Assembly: GCA_963836405.1 (NCBI GenBank)
Contig: CAWIJL010000005.1
Coordinates: 496,001-560,000, forward strand
From: CAWIJJ01 sp963836405
GTDB taxonomy: Bacteria > Acidobacteriota > Terriglobia > Bryobacterales > Bryobacteraceae
DNA: 64,000 nt
Reading direction: 5' to 3'
Shown here: in pieces, positions 43,809-52,782 of the stretch
How positions within the stretch are numbered: the first letter of the stretch is position 1
Layout: each line of letters opens with the position of its first letter
Notes under the pieces: generated by a model
The model's input: only the letters and a program-made list of their open reading frames with translations
Databases searched by the model: none
Told to the model about the DNA's origin: nothing
Program-made: the position numbers and the translations under genes

Positions 43809-45449
43809 ATGAACGCACCCATGCCTCAGACTGTAGCCATCCTGGGAGGCGGTGTGGCCGGCCTCAGCGCCGCCCACGAACTCGCCGAGCGCGGCTTTGC
43901 CGTGCACGTGTACGAACGCAAGGCCGCATTGGGAGGAAAGGCCCGCAGCATTCCGGTTCCCGGTTCGGCGCAGGGGACGCGCGCGCCGCTGCCGGGCGAA
44001 CACGGCTTTCGCTTCTTTCCGGGGTTTTACAAGCACGTTACCGACACCATGCGGCGCATTCCGTTCGGCGCGCACGGCAATACGTACGACAATCTTACCG
44101 TCGCCACGCGCATGCTGCTGGCGCGCGCCGGGCAAACGGAAATCACGTGGCTGGCGCGCTGTCCGACGACGCTCGAAGAGTTCCGGCTGTTTCTACTCGA
44201 GTTGCTGACGCCGTTCGGCGTGCCCTTCAACGAGGTGAGCTATTTCGTCAGCCGCATCCTGGTTATTGCCACGAGCTGCCCGGAACGGCGACTCAAGGAA
44301 TACGAGCGCGTCGCGTGGTGGGACTTCATCGGCGCGCCCTCCAGGTCCCACGCATACCAGGCGTACCTGGGTCAGGGGGTGACGCGATCGATGGTGGCGA
44401 TGCGCGCCGAAGAGAGCAGCACCCGGACGGTGGGGACCACGCAGTTGCAGTTGCTGACCGGGCTGGTTTCGGCGGACCGCGTCTTCGACCGGCTGCTTGC
44501 CGGACCGACGAACGACGTGTGGATCGATCCCTGGGTCGCATATCTCGAGAAGCTCGGGGTGGTGTTCCATCGTGGATGCCGGGTAACGGGTATCGAGACC
44601 GGCGGCGGGCGTGTTACTTCCGCCGCGATCGAAAGCGAGTCCGGTCCGCTTCAGGGCACGGCCGATTTCTACATTGCGGCCATGCCGGTGGAGGTGATGG
44701 CTGCGCTGCTGACTCCGGATCTCAGGAGCGCCGCACCCTCGCTGGCGCACCTGGACAAGCTGAAGACGCGGTGGATGAACGGAATCCAGTTTTATCTCTC
44801 GAAAGATGTGCCGCTGGTGCACGGCCATGCCATCTATCTCGATTCGCCGTGGGCGCTGACGTCCATTTCGCAGCGGCAGTTCTGGAGCAAGGTGGATTTC
44901 TCCGGGTTCGGCGACGGAAGCGTGCGCGGGATCCTCTCGGTGGACATTTCGGACTGGGAGGCGCCGGGCGTGCTGTACGGCAAGCCGGCGAGCGCGTGCT
45001 CAGCCGAGGAGATCAAGGAAGAGGTTTGGGCGCAGCTCAAGCAGCATTTGAACGATAACGGCGCTACGCTTATCGACGATTCCTCGCTGGTGGCCTGGTT
45101 TCTCGACCCGGATATCGAGTTTCCAAACCCGGGGAGCGCCACCAATGCTGAACCGCTGCTGATCAACACGGCCGGGTCGCTCGAATACCGGCCCGACGCG
45201 CAGGTGGAGATTCCGAACCTGTTTCTGGCCTCCGATTATGTCCGCACCTACACCGATATCGCCTGCATGGAAGCGGCCAACGAAGCGGCGCGCCGCGCGG
45301 TGAACTGCCTGCTGGCGGTGGCCGGTTCCGACTCTGCTCCCGCGCGGCTCTGGCCGCTGGAGGAACCGGATTTTCTCAAGCCGCTTCAGGAAATCGACCG
45401 GATCCGTTTGCGGCTGGGGCTGCCGCACCACCTGTCGTTCATCCGGTAG
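43809..45449 (+). CDS. FAD-dependent amine/phytoene-desaturase-like oxidoreductase
   Basis: About 546 residues from ATG 43809 (ATG 43821 is also possible). N-terminal dinucleotide motif: VAILGGGVAGLSAAHELAER, then FAVHVYERKAALGGKARSIP. A distinctive block HGFRFFPGFYKHVTDTMRRI follows. The C-terminus has LFLASDYVRTYTDIACMEAA, the FAD-binding motif of the family. It resembles hydroxysqualene dehydroxylase (HpnE)-type or carotenoid desaturase-type enzymes. Neither pathway is encoded around it, so the product is left general. The ferredoxin-MBL fusion follows 30 bases later on the same strand, suggesting an electron-transfer partner. Confidence 0.82.
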   Translation: MNAPMPQTVAILGGGVAGLSAAHELAERGFAVHVYERKAALGGKARSIPVPGSAQGTRAPLPGEHGFRFFPGFYKHVTDTMRRIPFGAHGNTYDNLTVATRMLLARAGQTEITWLARCPTTLEEFRLFLLELLTPFGVPFNEVSYFVSRILVIATSCPERRLKEYERVAWWDFIGAPSRSHAYQAYLGQGVTRSMVAMRAEESSTRTVGTTQLQLLTGLVSADRVFDRLLAGPTNDVWIDPWVAYLEKLGVVFHRGCRVTGIETGGGRVTSAAIESESGPLQGTADFYIAAMPVEVMAALLTPDLRSAAPSLAHLDKLKTRWMNGIQFYLSKDVPLVHGHAIYLDSPWALTSISQRQFWSKVDFSGFGDGSVRGILSVDISDWEAPGVLYGKPASACSAEEIKEEVWAQLKQHLNDNGATLIDDSSLVAWFLDPDIEFPNPGSATNAEPLLINTAGSLEYRPDAQVEIPNLFLASDYVRTYTDIACMEAANEAARRAVNCLLAVAGSDSAPARLWPLEEPDFLKPLQEIDRIRLRLGLPHHLSFIR

Positions 45450-45479
45450 AGGGGAGAGCGGGTCGGATATCCTGAAGGT

Positions 45480-46355
45480 ATGGCACAGCGGGCGCAAGCC
45501 CTGGCCGAGAACGTACCGGGGACCTTCTTCGTAGACAACACCTGCATCGACTGCGACACCTGCCGGCAGATTGCACCCGCGACGTTTGGCGATACCGGGG
45601 ACAACTCCTTCGTGCAATTGCAGCCGCGCGGCGCGGAGGAGAAGCAGGCCGCCCTGCGCGCGCTGGTTGCCTGTCCCACCGGATCGATCGGGTCGGAGGA
45701 CCGCGACGGCATCCGCTCCGCGCTCGACGCTTTTCCGATGCCGCTTGCCGGCGGCGTCTCGTACTGCGGCTTTCATTCACCGAAGTCTTTTGGCGGCAGC
45801 AGTTACTTCGTGGAGCACCCGGGCGGCAACTGGCTGATCGACTCGCCCCGGTTTGTGGAGCGCCTGGCGCGCCGGTTCGAGGAGCGCGGCGGGCTGCGGT
45901 ACATTTTTCTCACGCATCGCGATGACGTCGCCGACGCCGAGAAATACGCGCGGCGGTTTCATGCGGAACGTATCATCCACCGCCTGGAGATTTCCGCGCA
46001 GCCGGACGCAGAGCGGGTGATCGATGGGCTCGAACCGCTGGAACTCGAGCCCGGCTTTCTGGCGATTCCGACGCCGGGGCACACGCGCGGCCATTGCTGT
46101 CTGCTCTATCGCGACCAATATCTGTTCGCCGGCGATCACCTCTGGTGGAGCCGGGAGCGCGGGCGGCTATCGGCCTCCGAGACGGTGTGCTGGTACTCGT
46201 GGCCACAACAGGTGGAGTCCGTGAGAAGGCTGGCGCAATACGGCTTCGAGTGGGTGCTGCCGGGACACGGCGAACGGGCGTTCTTCCAGCTTGCGGAGAT
46301 GCGGGAGCAGATGTCACGGCTGGTAACGGCTCTAAATGGCTACCGGATTTCATAA
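45480..46355 (+). CDS. Ferredoxin-MBL fold fusion protein
   Basis: A 291-residue fusion. Residues 15-70 are a 4Fe-4S ferredoxin-type domain: C22, C25, C28 (CIDCDTCRQI) and C65 (LVACPTGSIG), a single-cluster type. Residues ~85-290 are a metallo-beta-lactamase fold with THRDDVADAEKYARRFH, IPTPGHTRGHCCLLYRDQYL, LFAGDHLWW and WVLPGHGERAFF. The first motif is T-H-R-D-D rather than the usual HxHxDH, so one metal site may be altered. Co-oriented with the FAD oxidoreductase just upstream, with which it could exchange electrons. Confidence 0.85.
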   Translation: MAQRAQALAENVPGTFFVDNTCIDCDTCRQIAPATFGDTGDNSFVQLQPRGAEEKQAALRALVACPTGSIGSEDRDGIRSALDAFPMPLAGGVSYCGFHSPKSFGGSSYFVEHPGGNWLIDSPRFVERLARRFEERGGLRYIFLTHRDDVADAEKYARRFHAERIIHRLEISAQPDAERVIDGLEPLELEPGFLAIPTPGHTRGHCCLLYRDQYLFAGDHLWWSRERGRLSASETVCWYSWPQQVESVRRLAQYGFEWVLPGHGERAFFQLAEMREQMSRLVTALNGYRIS

Positions 46356-46423
46356 ATTTAATGGAACGTGCCCGAAATTGTTAAGCCGTTTCACGCGTAA
46401 ATAAGTGTGAAGGGAAGGCGGTT

Positions 46424-48370
46424 ATGATGCGCAAGATCGGACTTATCGCAGTTCTGACGGCGCTGGCCGCGTTGACGGCAACAGCGGAAGACGATCCACC
46501 CACACGGGTAGCCCGGCTGAGCTACCTTCAAGGTTCAGTATCTTTCCGGCCCGGCAGCGTGGAAGAGTGGGCCCTGGCCACGCTCAATTATCCGCTGACC
46601 ACGGGCGACCATTTGTGGACCGATGCCGGCGCCCGCGTGGAAATGCACATCGGATCGACGGCGATCCGCATGGATTCGGAGACCGCGGTCTCGTATCTCA
46701 CCCTGGACGACCGGCTGGTGCAACTCAGCGTGACCCAGGGCACGGTGCAAGTCCGGCTGCGTGAACTGGCGCAAGACGAGAGTTTCGAAGTGGCCACGCC
46801 GAACGTAGCCATCACGTTGCTGCGTGCCGGCGAATATCTGATTACTGCCGATGGCGAAAGCAATACGACGACGGTGACGGTGCGGTCGGGAGATGCCGAT
46901 GTGACCGGCGGCGGGCTCGCGTTTCCCGTGCATTCCGGGCAGTCGGCGCGCGTCGCGGGGCTGGACGAACTGACGCAGGAGGTTTTCGCCGCCGGTCCGC
47001 GTACGGAGTTCGAGGATTGGTGCCTGACGCGCGACATCCGCGACGAGGAGTCCGAATCCGCCCGCTACGTGCCACGCGAAATGACCGGCTATGAGGATCT
47101 GGACGACAACGGGGTGTGGCGGCAGGAAGCCGACTACGGTTGGATCTGGGCGCCGCGAACGGTGCCCATCGGGTGGGCTCCCTACCGTTTCGGGCACTGG
47201 GTATGGGTGCATCCGTGGGGCTGGACCTGGGTGGACGACCAGCCGTGGGGCTTCGCGCCGTTCCACTACGGCCGCTGGGTGATCGTCGCCGGTCATTGGG
47301 TCTGGGTTCCGGGCTCGATCCGGGGCGTACGGCCTGTGTATGCGCCTGCGCTGGTGGTGTTTCTAGGTGGCCCGCGTTTCGGCCAGACCAGGGCCAGTTT
47401 CGCAGCCTGGTTCCCGCTGGGGCCGCGCGAGCCGTACCGGCCCGTGTACCGCACCAGTCAATCGTATCTGGCGCGGCTGAACCGCGGACATGCGGGCGAC
47501 CCTCGCGGGGGCCGCTACCGCAACCAGACGGTTCCGAACGCGGTGACGGCGGTTGCCCATGGCGATTTCATCGCGGGGCATTCCGTGCACCGGATGGCTG
47601 TCAGCGTGAATCCGCGGGAGATCGAGCGCGCTCCCGTGCAGGGCGGCGGACCGGCACTGGTTCCCGGTCGCGACAGCGTGTTCGGAGAGGCCGGCCGGCG
47701 GAAAGCGCCGCCCTCGCGGGTGGAGCAGCGGGCGGTTGTGGTGAAGCATGCCCCGGCGGCGGCGCCGGTTTCGATGCGGACCCAGCAGGCGGCAATCGAA
47801 GCCAACCATGGGCGGCCGCTCGATGCCTCGCAGGAAGACGCGCTCCGACGCACCGCTCCGGTGCGCGGTCCGGTGGTGCGGATTGCGCCGCCGCCGCGTC
47901 CGGTGGCGCCCGCGACCAGCCGTCGCGCGGTTCCAGCGGAAGAATTGCGCCCGAGCGGCGAAACGCGGGATGCGTCTCCGCGCACCGAACGGCCGAGGGC
48001 GACGCCGTCGAATCCGGCGCCCGTCTACGTACCGCCGGTGACGCAAACGGAAACGCCGCGGGCGGAAAGGCCACGGCAGGTGGAGCAGCCGCGGATTCAG
48101 GTTCCCCGACAGGTGGAGCAGCCGCGAGTGCAGGCGCCGCGGCAGATCGAGCAGCCGCGCGTGGAGCGGCCGAGGCCGGTGGAACAGCCGCGGCAGGTGG
48201 AGCAGCCCAGGCCGGTGGAGCAAAGGAGCGAACCCCGGTCTGTCGCCCGGCCAAGCAATGAAGAGCGGCGGGCGGAACGGGCACCGGCACAGCACGTTGA
48301 GAAACCCGCCGAAAAGCCGGCAGAGACGCAGAAAAGCGATGCGCCGGCGCGCGGTACGCGCAAGCAGTAG
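46424..48370 (+). CDS. FecR/DUF6600 secreted protein with Pro/Gln/Arg-rich C-terminus
   Basis: A 648-residue protein. ATG 46424 follows GAAGGGAAGG, and residues 1-21 are a signal peptide (MMRKIGLIAVLTALAALTAT). Residues ~35-155 form a FecR-like beta domain (GDHLWTDAGARVEMHIGSTA, LTQGTVQVRLRELAQDESF). Residues ~240-290 are a tryptophan-rich DUF6600-type region (GWIWAPRTVPIGWAPYRFGH, WVWVHPWGWTWVDDQPWGF). The C-terminal 150 residues are low-complexity P/Q/R/E repeats (VEQPR, RPVEQPRQ), then KPAEKPAE and PARGTRKQ. This is a surface protein that probably binds polyanions or cell-wall polymer. A truncated copy of its last ~25 codons lies at 53056-53131. Confidence 0.8.
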   Translation: MMRKIGLIAVLTALAALTATAEDDPPTRVARLSYLQGSVSFRPGSVEEWALATLNYPLTTGDHLWTDAGARVEMHIGSTAIRMDSETAVSYLTLDDRLVQLSVTQGTVQVRLRELAQDESFEVATPNVAITLLRAGEYLITADGESNTTTVTVRSGDADVTGGGLAFPVHSGQSARVAGLDELTQEVFAAGPRTEFEDWCLTRDIRDEESESARYVPREMTGYEDLDDNGVWRQEADYGWIWAPRTVPIGWAPYRFGHWVWVHPWGWTWVDDQPWGFAPFHYGRWVIVAGHWVWVPGSIRGVRPVYAPALVVFLGGPRFGQTRASFAAWFPLGPREPYRPVYRTSQSYLARLNRGHAGDPRGGRYRNQTVPNAVTAVAHGDFIAGHSVHRMAVSVNPREIERAPVQGGGPALVPGRDSVFGEAGRRKAPPSRVEQRAVVVKHAPAAAPVSMRTQQAAIEANHGRPLDASQEDALRRTAPVRGPVVRIAPPPRPVAPATSRRAVPAEELRPSGETRDASPRTERPRATPSNPAPVYVPPVTQTETPRAERPRQVEQPRIQVPRQVEQPRVQAPRQIEQPRVERPRPVEQPRQVEQPRPVEQRSEPRSVARPSNEERRAERAPAQHVEKPAEKPAETQKSDAPARGTRKQ

Positions 48371-48374
48371 GAGA

Positions 48375-48395
48375 GGCGGGGCTTCGCGCCCCGCC
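48375..48395. terminator. Bidirectional hairpin between FecR/DUF6600 and GYD genes
   Basis: An 8-base-pair GC stem (GGCGGGGC, loop TTCGC, GCCCCGCC) is followed by TTTAC on the plus strand. It lies 5 bases after the FecR/DUF6600 stop and 2 bases before the end of the convergent GYD gene, so it suits both. An almost identical hairpin lies at 53138-53156, part of the segmental duplication. Confidence 0.65.
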
Positions 48396-48396
48396 T

Positions 48397-48690
48397 TTAC
48401 TTCAGCCCGCCGATGATGGTGCGGTACTCGGTTTCGGTATACGCCCGGATGGTCTCCGAGGTGATGCTGCCCTTCGAACAGACCGACAGGATCGCCTTGG
48501 CCAGCACCAGATCGTCCGGCGCCTCCATCACGGCAACCATATCGTAGGGGCCTGTCACCATGAAAAACTCTTTCATCTTGACGCCCTCAGATTCGAAAGC
48601 TGTGCGTGCCTGGTCGAGGCGAGCTGTGCTCTGCTTGATGTCCTGGAGCCCCTGCGGGGTCCATTTCAGGAGCGCGATATAGGTTGGCAT
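48397..48690 (-). CDS. GYD domain protein
   Basis: A 97-residue alpha+beta dimeric ferredoxin-like protein: YIALLKWTPQGLQDIKQSTA, FFMVTGPYDMVAVMEAPDDL and SVCSKGSITSETIRAYTETE. These match the GYD family (named after its Gly-Tyr-Asp motif, here GPYD). ATG 48690 with GGAGG upstream. Function unknown in this family; the fold resembles small dioxygenase-like or carrier proteins. It sits between the FecR/DUF6600 terminator and the Cna_B relic, unlike in the second copy of the duplicated segment. Confidence 0.88.
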   Translation of the reverse strand: MPTYIALLKWTPQGLQDIKQSTARLDQARTAFESEGVKMKEFFMVTGPYDMVAVMEAPDDLVLAKAILSVCSKGSITSETIRAYTETEYRTIIGGLK

Positions 48691-48726
48691 TGTGTCGAAA
48701 CCTCCGATGGTGCTGCTATTGTATCC

Positions 48727-48835
48727 CTACCGCTGCTCGCTCACTTCCACCTTCAGGCTTACCGTTCCCATCGGCTCGTGGAGTGTTATGGGGCCCTCGG
48801 CAAGCAGCCGCTCGAAGGCCGGGCGTGTTCCGCTA
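48727..48835 (-). pseudogene. Truncated C-terminal relic of the Cna_B-type gene
   Basis: About 35 codons and a stop: SGTRPAFERLLAEGPITLHE, then PMGTVSLKVEVSEQR. This closely matches the last ~35 residues of the gene ending at 53159 (GTRPAFERLLAEGAKADLG, then PMGTVSLKLEVSELR). A run of about 40 bases is identical at the DNA level. No further upstream coding survives, because the match stops at 48836. It is the left-hand counterpart of the FecR/DUF6600 relic at 53056-53131. Confidence 0.75.
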
Positions 48836-48963
48836 GCGCAGGGGGTTGGTTAGGCAATGGTACGCCTGACACTCGTTCCGGGGCGGGCGAAGGGCGAACG
48901 GCACGGTTTGCGGAGCACGCGAAGGGGTGAACGGAGTCAGACCCAGTATTCCGCCAAAATGCT

Positions 48964-48981
48964 GGGCAGCTTCAGCTGCCC
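48964..48981. terminator. Hairpin at the 3' end of the 173-aa gene
   Basis: Perfect 7-base stem GGGCAGC, loop TTCA, GCTGCCC, overlapping the stop codon at 48972. On the minus strand there is no strong T-run after it (AGCATTTTGG). A weak terminator or mRNA-end hairpin is possible. Confidence 0.4.
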
Positions 48982-49493
48982 GTCGAACCGCGGTAGGAGA
49001 GTCTTATGTGAAACGACTTTCGATCAACCGAGAAGGGCTCTCCTTGGATCAGGATTGTTGTTGGATGGTAGTCACAGCGGTGGATTGAACCGTCCACTTC
49101 GAGATGCCGGGCGATGTTTTCGCCCTGGACTTGAAGCTTCCCGTTCCGTTTCCACGTCAACGTAATATCCGGTAGATCGGACTGAATCACTATTTCCAGC
49201 TTGTCTCCCGCCGACCATGAATTCGGAGTAGTTTCGCCATTGATCTGCAGAACGACGGCAGTTATCCCTCGGCGGTTCGTAGTCGGGTTGCCGTGCGGGT
49301 CTAGATGATGTACATGATGATCGTCCTGCGCCCTTCCAAACGTGCGGTTCACGGGGCGGATACCCAGCGAATTGCCGTTGAGAATGATCGGCTGGTCGTC
49401 ACCGCTCACAATGTTGTGCTTTTTGATCAAGAGTACCGCGGCGGCACCCGCGGCCGCGCCTAGAACGAACATGCACGCGTCTCTGGAGCTCAT
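48972..49493 (-). CDS. Unknown membrane-anchored protein
   Basis: A 173-residue protein. ATG 49493 is chosen because GAGGAG lies six bases upstream. An in-frame extension to 49538 has no ribosome site. One TM helix lies near the N-terminus (ACMFVLGAAAGAAAVLLIKK). The outside part carries a histidine-rich DDHHVHHLDPHGNPTTNRRG, which could bind metal, then beta-type sequence (AVVLQINGETTPNSW; LEIVIQSDLPDITLTWKRNG; SFHIRLSYRG). I do not recognise it. It precedes the convergent GYD-relic area and follows the large kinase on the same strand. Confidence 0.6.
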   Translation of the reverse strand: MSSRDACMFVLGAAAGAAAVLLIKKHNIVSGDDQPIILNGNSLGIRPVNRTFGRAQDDHHVHHLDPHGNPTTNRRGITAVVLQINGETTPNSWSAGDKLEIVIQSDLPDITLTWKRNGKLQVQGENIARHLEVDGSIHRCDYHPTTILIQGEPFSVDRKSFHIRLSYRGSTGS

Positions 49494-49628
49494 CGATATC
49501 TCCTCGGCCTTTTTCCACAATAAGCCACAAACTTCCATATGTAAACAGCTTTCGAGTTACATTCCGGGCTCGCGGGTTTTGTGCCGCACGTGAAGTAAGC
49601 GGCCCTTCCGAGTTCTACCACGCGGTGC

Positions 49629-52600
49629 CTACTTAAGATCGGCAAGGAAACGTGCAAGGTCTAATCTGGCCGAGTAGCTGTTGAAATAGTCGGCCCCCCA
49701 GTTAGTCCGCAACCCTTTCAGCCGGGAGTTAGCCGCCTCGAATGCCTCGACAGCGCGGACCCGGTCCCCACTACGCCGATACGCCCTGGCGCCGATGATC
49801 CAAGCGCGCCAGGAAGATTCCAAACGGTGCGGCGGATCGATTACCTCTAGTACCTGCCGTATCTCATTGGAAGCCGCGGCCGTTTCTCCGTCGGTAAACA
49901 GAACCTCCGCGAAATCGATACGCGCCTCCGCCAGCAGAAATCGGTCCTGCTGTTTCATCAGTTCGGCAAGGCACTTTTCGCAAAGCTCCCTTCCGGCCTT
50001 GGCCGAACCCGACCGGGCCAACGCGACGCCCGCCAAACACCTGGCCAGCGCAGGCATGGGTGGCACTGCCGCCGGCATTTCGGATACCCGGCGGGCGAGC
50101 GCTGCCGCTTGGGCGTTTCTCCCGCGACTTAGCGCGATGCCCGCGCGCCGGTCCGCCACGTTGGCCGCCAGTGCGGCACGGATGGCGATGGGCAGAGAAA
50201 GCCGCTCTACCTGCGACAGGAGCCGCTCCGCCTCGTCCGGCCGGCCCAAGCGCCAAAGTACATCGGCCTCACCGACGAGAGAACGTCCAATCGTTTCTGC
50301 ATCCGGAATGGACCGGCCAATATCGTTGTATTTTCGGAAGTGCTCCAGCGATCGCGGCCAATCCTCATTGCGGAACAGAGCCCGCGCGATTCCTTGTTCG
50401 GCAATCGCCATATGGTTGCGGTCTTGCGCGGCGTTGGCCAAGGCGAGCAGCTGTTCGAAGAGGGCCAGCGCTTCTGGGAACCGGCCCAAGTTTCGGTAGA
50501 TCCTGGCCTTGACGACCAGTAACTGCCAGGTTTCTACGCGGAAGCCGGCCTTTTCAAAATAGGCCAGCGCGGGATCGATCTCCTTAAGGGCGGCGTCGGT
50601 GGCCCCGGTGGTTTCGTGAAGGTTGGCCAGCCAGAACAGCGCCCGGGCTTCGGTTCGAGCCATGTTCGACTTACGCGAAATCTCGAGCGCTTCCAGGAAG
50701 TTAGCTTCCGAGCGGTCATACCCCTGTTTTCCGAATTGCGCCGCGCCGAGGGCAATGAGCCCGCGTCCGGCAAGGTAAGTCATGCCGCCGCGCCGGGCTC
50801 TCTGTACGGCGTCAGCGGCGATCTTCTCGGCACTGGCTGGATCGCCCTCCTGATAGGTAACGATGCTCAACTGCAGGAGCGCCGCGAGCTCCTGTTGGAC
50901 GGAAGAAATGGTGCGCGCCATCTGTGCGGCCCTATCGAGATCCGCGCGGGCCTCGGTCAACCTCAACCAGCGGCTTTCGTCATGTCCCCGCTGGTACAAG
51001 ACCTCGATCTCTCCTTCCGTGTTGCTCGAGGCGCGGTACAGCGACTCCGCCGCCGAGAATTCGGCTGCTGCCTGCGGCCCGGTCCGCGCTGCCAGGAGAA
51101 TGCCCGCGCGCAAGTGCGCCGCCGCATTCTGCGAATCGCGTTCAATGGCCTGGCGGTAAGCGGCCAGCGCGTCCGCGTGCTCCTGGTTCATTTCGCTGAC
51201 CCGGCCCACGTCTACGAACAAAGCAGCTTTTGCGGCGGGTTCCGGAACCTTGCCGATCAGTTCGGTGTAGCTGCGGAGGGCACCGGGGAAATCGCCCATC
51301 AGGGTGCGACGGATGGCGTCGATGTGAAGGTCTTCAATGCTATCCCTCTGGGCACTCCCCCCGTCCGGCAGAGCGCGTAATATTTCGCGGTTCGCGCCGA
51401 CCTCATCATCCAGTTCGTTGAGCGCCTCGGCAAGACGGGCGTGGGCGAGCGCAAAGCCGGAGTCCATTTCAATCGCTTGTTCGAGAGCACGCGCCGCCCG
51501 GTAATACGTTCCCTCGCGTAACGCCGCCACACCGCGTTCGTACCAGCGCATCGCTCCAGCCGGCGGGATGTGGGGGCGATCGCGCCACAGGAGCGAACCG
51601 GCGGTCATCGCGACGGCCAGAACCGCCACGGCGGCCCACTTCCAGTGCGATCCGAGTTTCGCGGTAATCCCGCTTCGCGTGGCTGGCTGGCTGAGTACGG
51701 CGCCAGCGGATTCAAGGTCCGCCAGCATCGCGTCGGCGCTCTGATACCGCTCCGCCCGTTCTTTGGCGATCGCCCGGACGGTGATACGATCGAGGGCCGG
51801 CGGCACTCCCGGCACGTGGAAGGAAGGCGAGGGCGGATCAGTGTGCAAAAGGTTGTAGAGCACATCGTGCGTGGTGCCGCCGGAGAACGCCGCCCTACCG
51901 GTGAGACACTCATAGAGGAGCAGTCCGGCGGAAAACAGATCGCTGCGTCCATCGAGCAACTGCCCGCGCACCTGCTCTGGTGACATATAGCCCGGCGTGC
52001 CGCGCACAACTCCTGCAAGGGTAACACTCATGGGCGCGGTAGCCGCCTGCGAAAGATCTCCGGTAAGTTCGGCGGTCATCTCCTTGGCCAAACCAAAATC
52101 CAGGACCTTCACTTCGCCGGTTTCAGTCAGCATGACGTTACCGGGCTTGATATCCCGGTGGACCAGTCCATTGCGATGCGCTTCCCGGAGCGCACGCACA
52201 ACGCTCACCACCACTGCGATACTTCTGTCGGGGCGGAGTGGGCCATCTCGCAGCGCCCGATGCAGTGTGACGCCGTTGACCAGTTCCATCACCAGGAAGG
52301 GTCTTCCATCCTCCGCCTCGCCGTAATCGTATACGCGCGCGATATTGGCGTGGTCGAGCCGCGAAGCTGCCCGCGCTTCCTTCAGAAACCGGCCGGGGGA
52401 ATCGCCTCCCCCAGGGTCGAGCGAAGGAAACTTGATGGCGACGCGCCGCGCCAGGTGCAGATCCTCGGCGACAAAAACCTCTCCCATCCCACCCGCACCC
52501 AGTTCTTTGAGAATTCGGTAGTGGGAGACGTGCGCACCGATCAGGGCAGAACCTTTGACCGGATCGTGCTTGTCTTCCGCCTGGTCCCACAGCGGCCGAT

Positions 52601-52766
52601 CCAGGATTCCCTCGATGGAAGGCTGTGCCAGCAGGGACTCGACATCCTGGCGCAGGGCATCGTCGCCTTGGCAAGCGTGCAGGAGGAAGTCGCGGCGGTC
52701 AGCCGGGGGCCGGTCCAGTGCCGCCTGGTAAAGCTGTTCGATACGTCGCCAGCGGGCCGGGTCCAT
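49629..52766 (-). CDS. Ser/Thr protein kinase (PknB-like) with C-terminal TPR array
   Basis: About 1045 residues from ATG 52766 (MDPARWRRIEQLYQAALDRP), an N-terminus found in many Acidobacteria kinases; a start at 52823 would precede the promoter. The kinase domain spans ~84-350: G-loop LGAGGMGEVFVAED, VAIK lysine, HRDIKPGNVML (about 200), LDFGLAKEM, and YMSPEQVRGQLLDGRSDLFS. A TM helix lies at ~375-393 (WAAVAVLAVAMTAGSLLW). The rest is a solenoid of at least twelve TPR-like repeats (FALAHARLAEALNELDDE, EVLYQRGHDESRWLRLTEAR). The extracytoplasmic TPRs probably sense protein partners and control the kinase. A perfect TATAAT lies just upstream of the start. Confidence 0.9.
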   Translation of the reverse strand: MDPARWRRIEQLYQAALDRPPADRRDFLLHACQGDDALRQDVESLLAQPSIEGILDRPLWDQAEDKHDPVKGSALIGAHVSHYRILKELGAGGMGEVFVAEDLHLARRVAIKFPSLDPGGGDSPGRFLKEARAASRLDHANIARVYDYGEAEDGRPFLVMELVNGVTLHRALRDGPLRPDRSIAVVVSVVRALREAHRNGLVHRDIKPGNVMLTETGEVKVLDFGLAKEMTAELTGDLSQAATAPMSVTLAGVVRGTPGYMSPEQVRGQLLDGRSDLFSAGLLLYECLTGRAAFSGGTTHDVLYNLLHTDPPSPSFHVPGVPPALDRITVRAIAKERAERYQSADAMLADLESAGAVLSQPATRSGITAKLGSHWKWAAVAVLAVAMTAGSLLWRDRPHIPPAGAMRWYERGVAALREGTYYRAARALEQAIEMDSGFALAHARLAEALNELDDEVGANREILRALPDGGSAQRDSIEDLHIDAIRRTLMGDFPGALRSYTELIGKVPEPAAKAALFVDVGRVSEMNQEHADALAAYRQAIERDSQNAAAHLRAGILLAARTGPQAAAEFSAAESLYRASSNTEGEIEVLYQRGHDESRWLRLTEARADLDRAAQMARTISSVQQELAALLQLSIVTYQEGDPASAEKIAADAVQRARRGGMTYLAGRGLIALGAAQFGKQGYDRSEANFLEALEISRKSNMARTEARALFWLANLHETTGATDAALKEIDPALAYFEKAGFRVETWQLLVVKARIYRNLGRFPEALALFEQLLALANAAQDRNHMAIAEQGIARALFRNEDWPRSLEHFRKYNDIGRSIPDAETIGRSLVGEADVLWRLGRPDEAERLLSQVERLSLPIAIRAALAANVADRRAGIALSRGRNAQAAALARRVSEMPAAVPPMPALARCLAGVALARSGSAKAGRELCEKCLAELMKQQDRFLLAEARIDFAEVLFTDGETAAASNEIRQVLEVIDPPHRLESSWRAWIIGARAYRRSGDRVRAVEAFEAANSRLKGLRTNWGADYFNSYSARLDLARFLADLK

Positions 52767-52776
52767 TTGCGCGAGA

Positions 52777-52782
52777 ATTATA
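52777..52782 (-). promoter_or_regulatory. -10 element (TATAAT) of the kinase gene
   Basis: A perfect TATAAT on the minus strand lies 10 bases upstream of ATG 52766, with no Shine-Dalgarno between. The expected transcription start is about 52770, so the mRNA would be nearly leaderless. No good -35 hexamer was found at standard spacing. Confidence 0.5.

Noticed and set aside
48075..48231. Apparent tandem repeats, checked as a CRISPR or satellite array
   Set aside because: They are degenerate codon-level repeats of a Pro/Gln/Arg-rich protein tail, with no uniform spacers.
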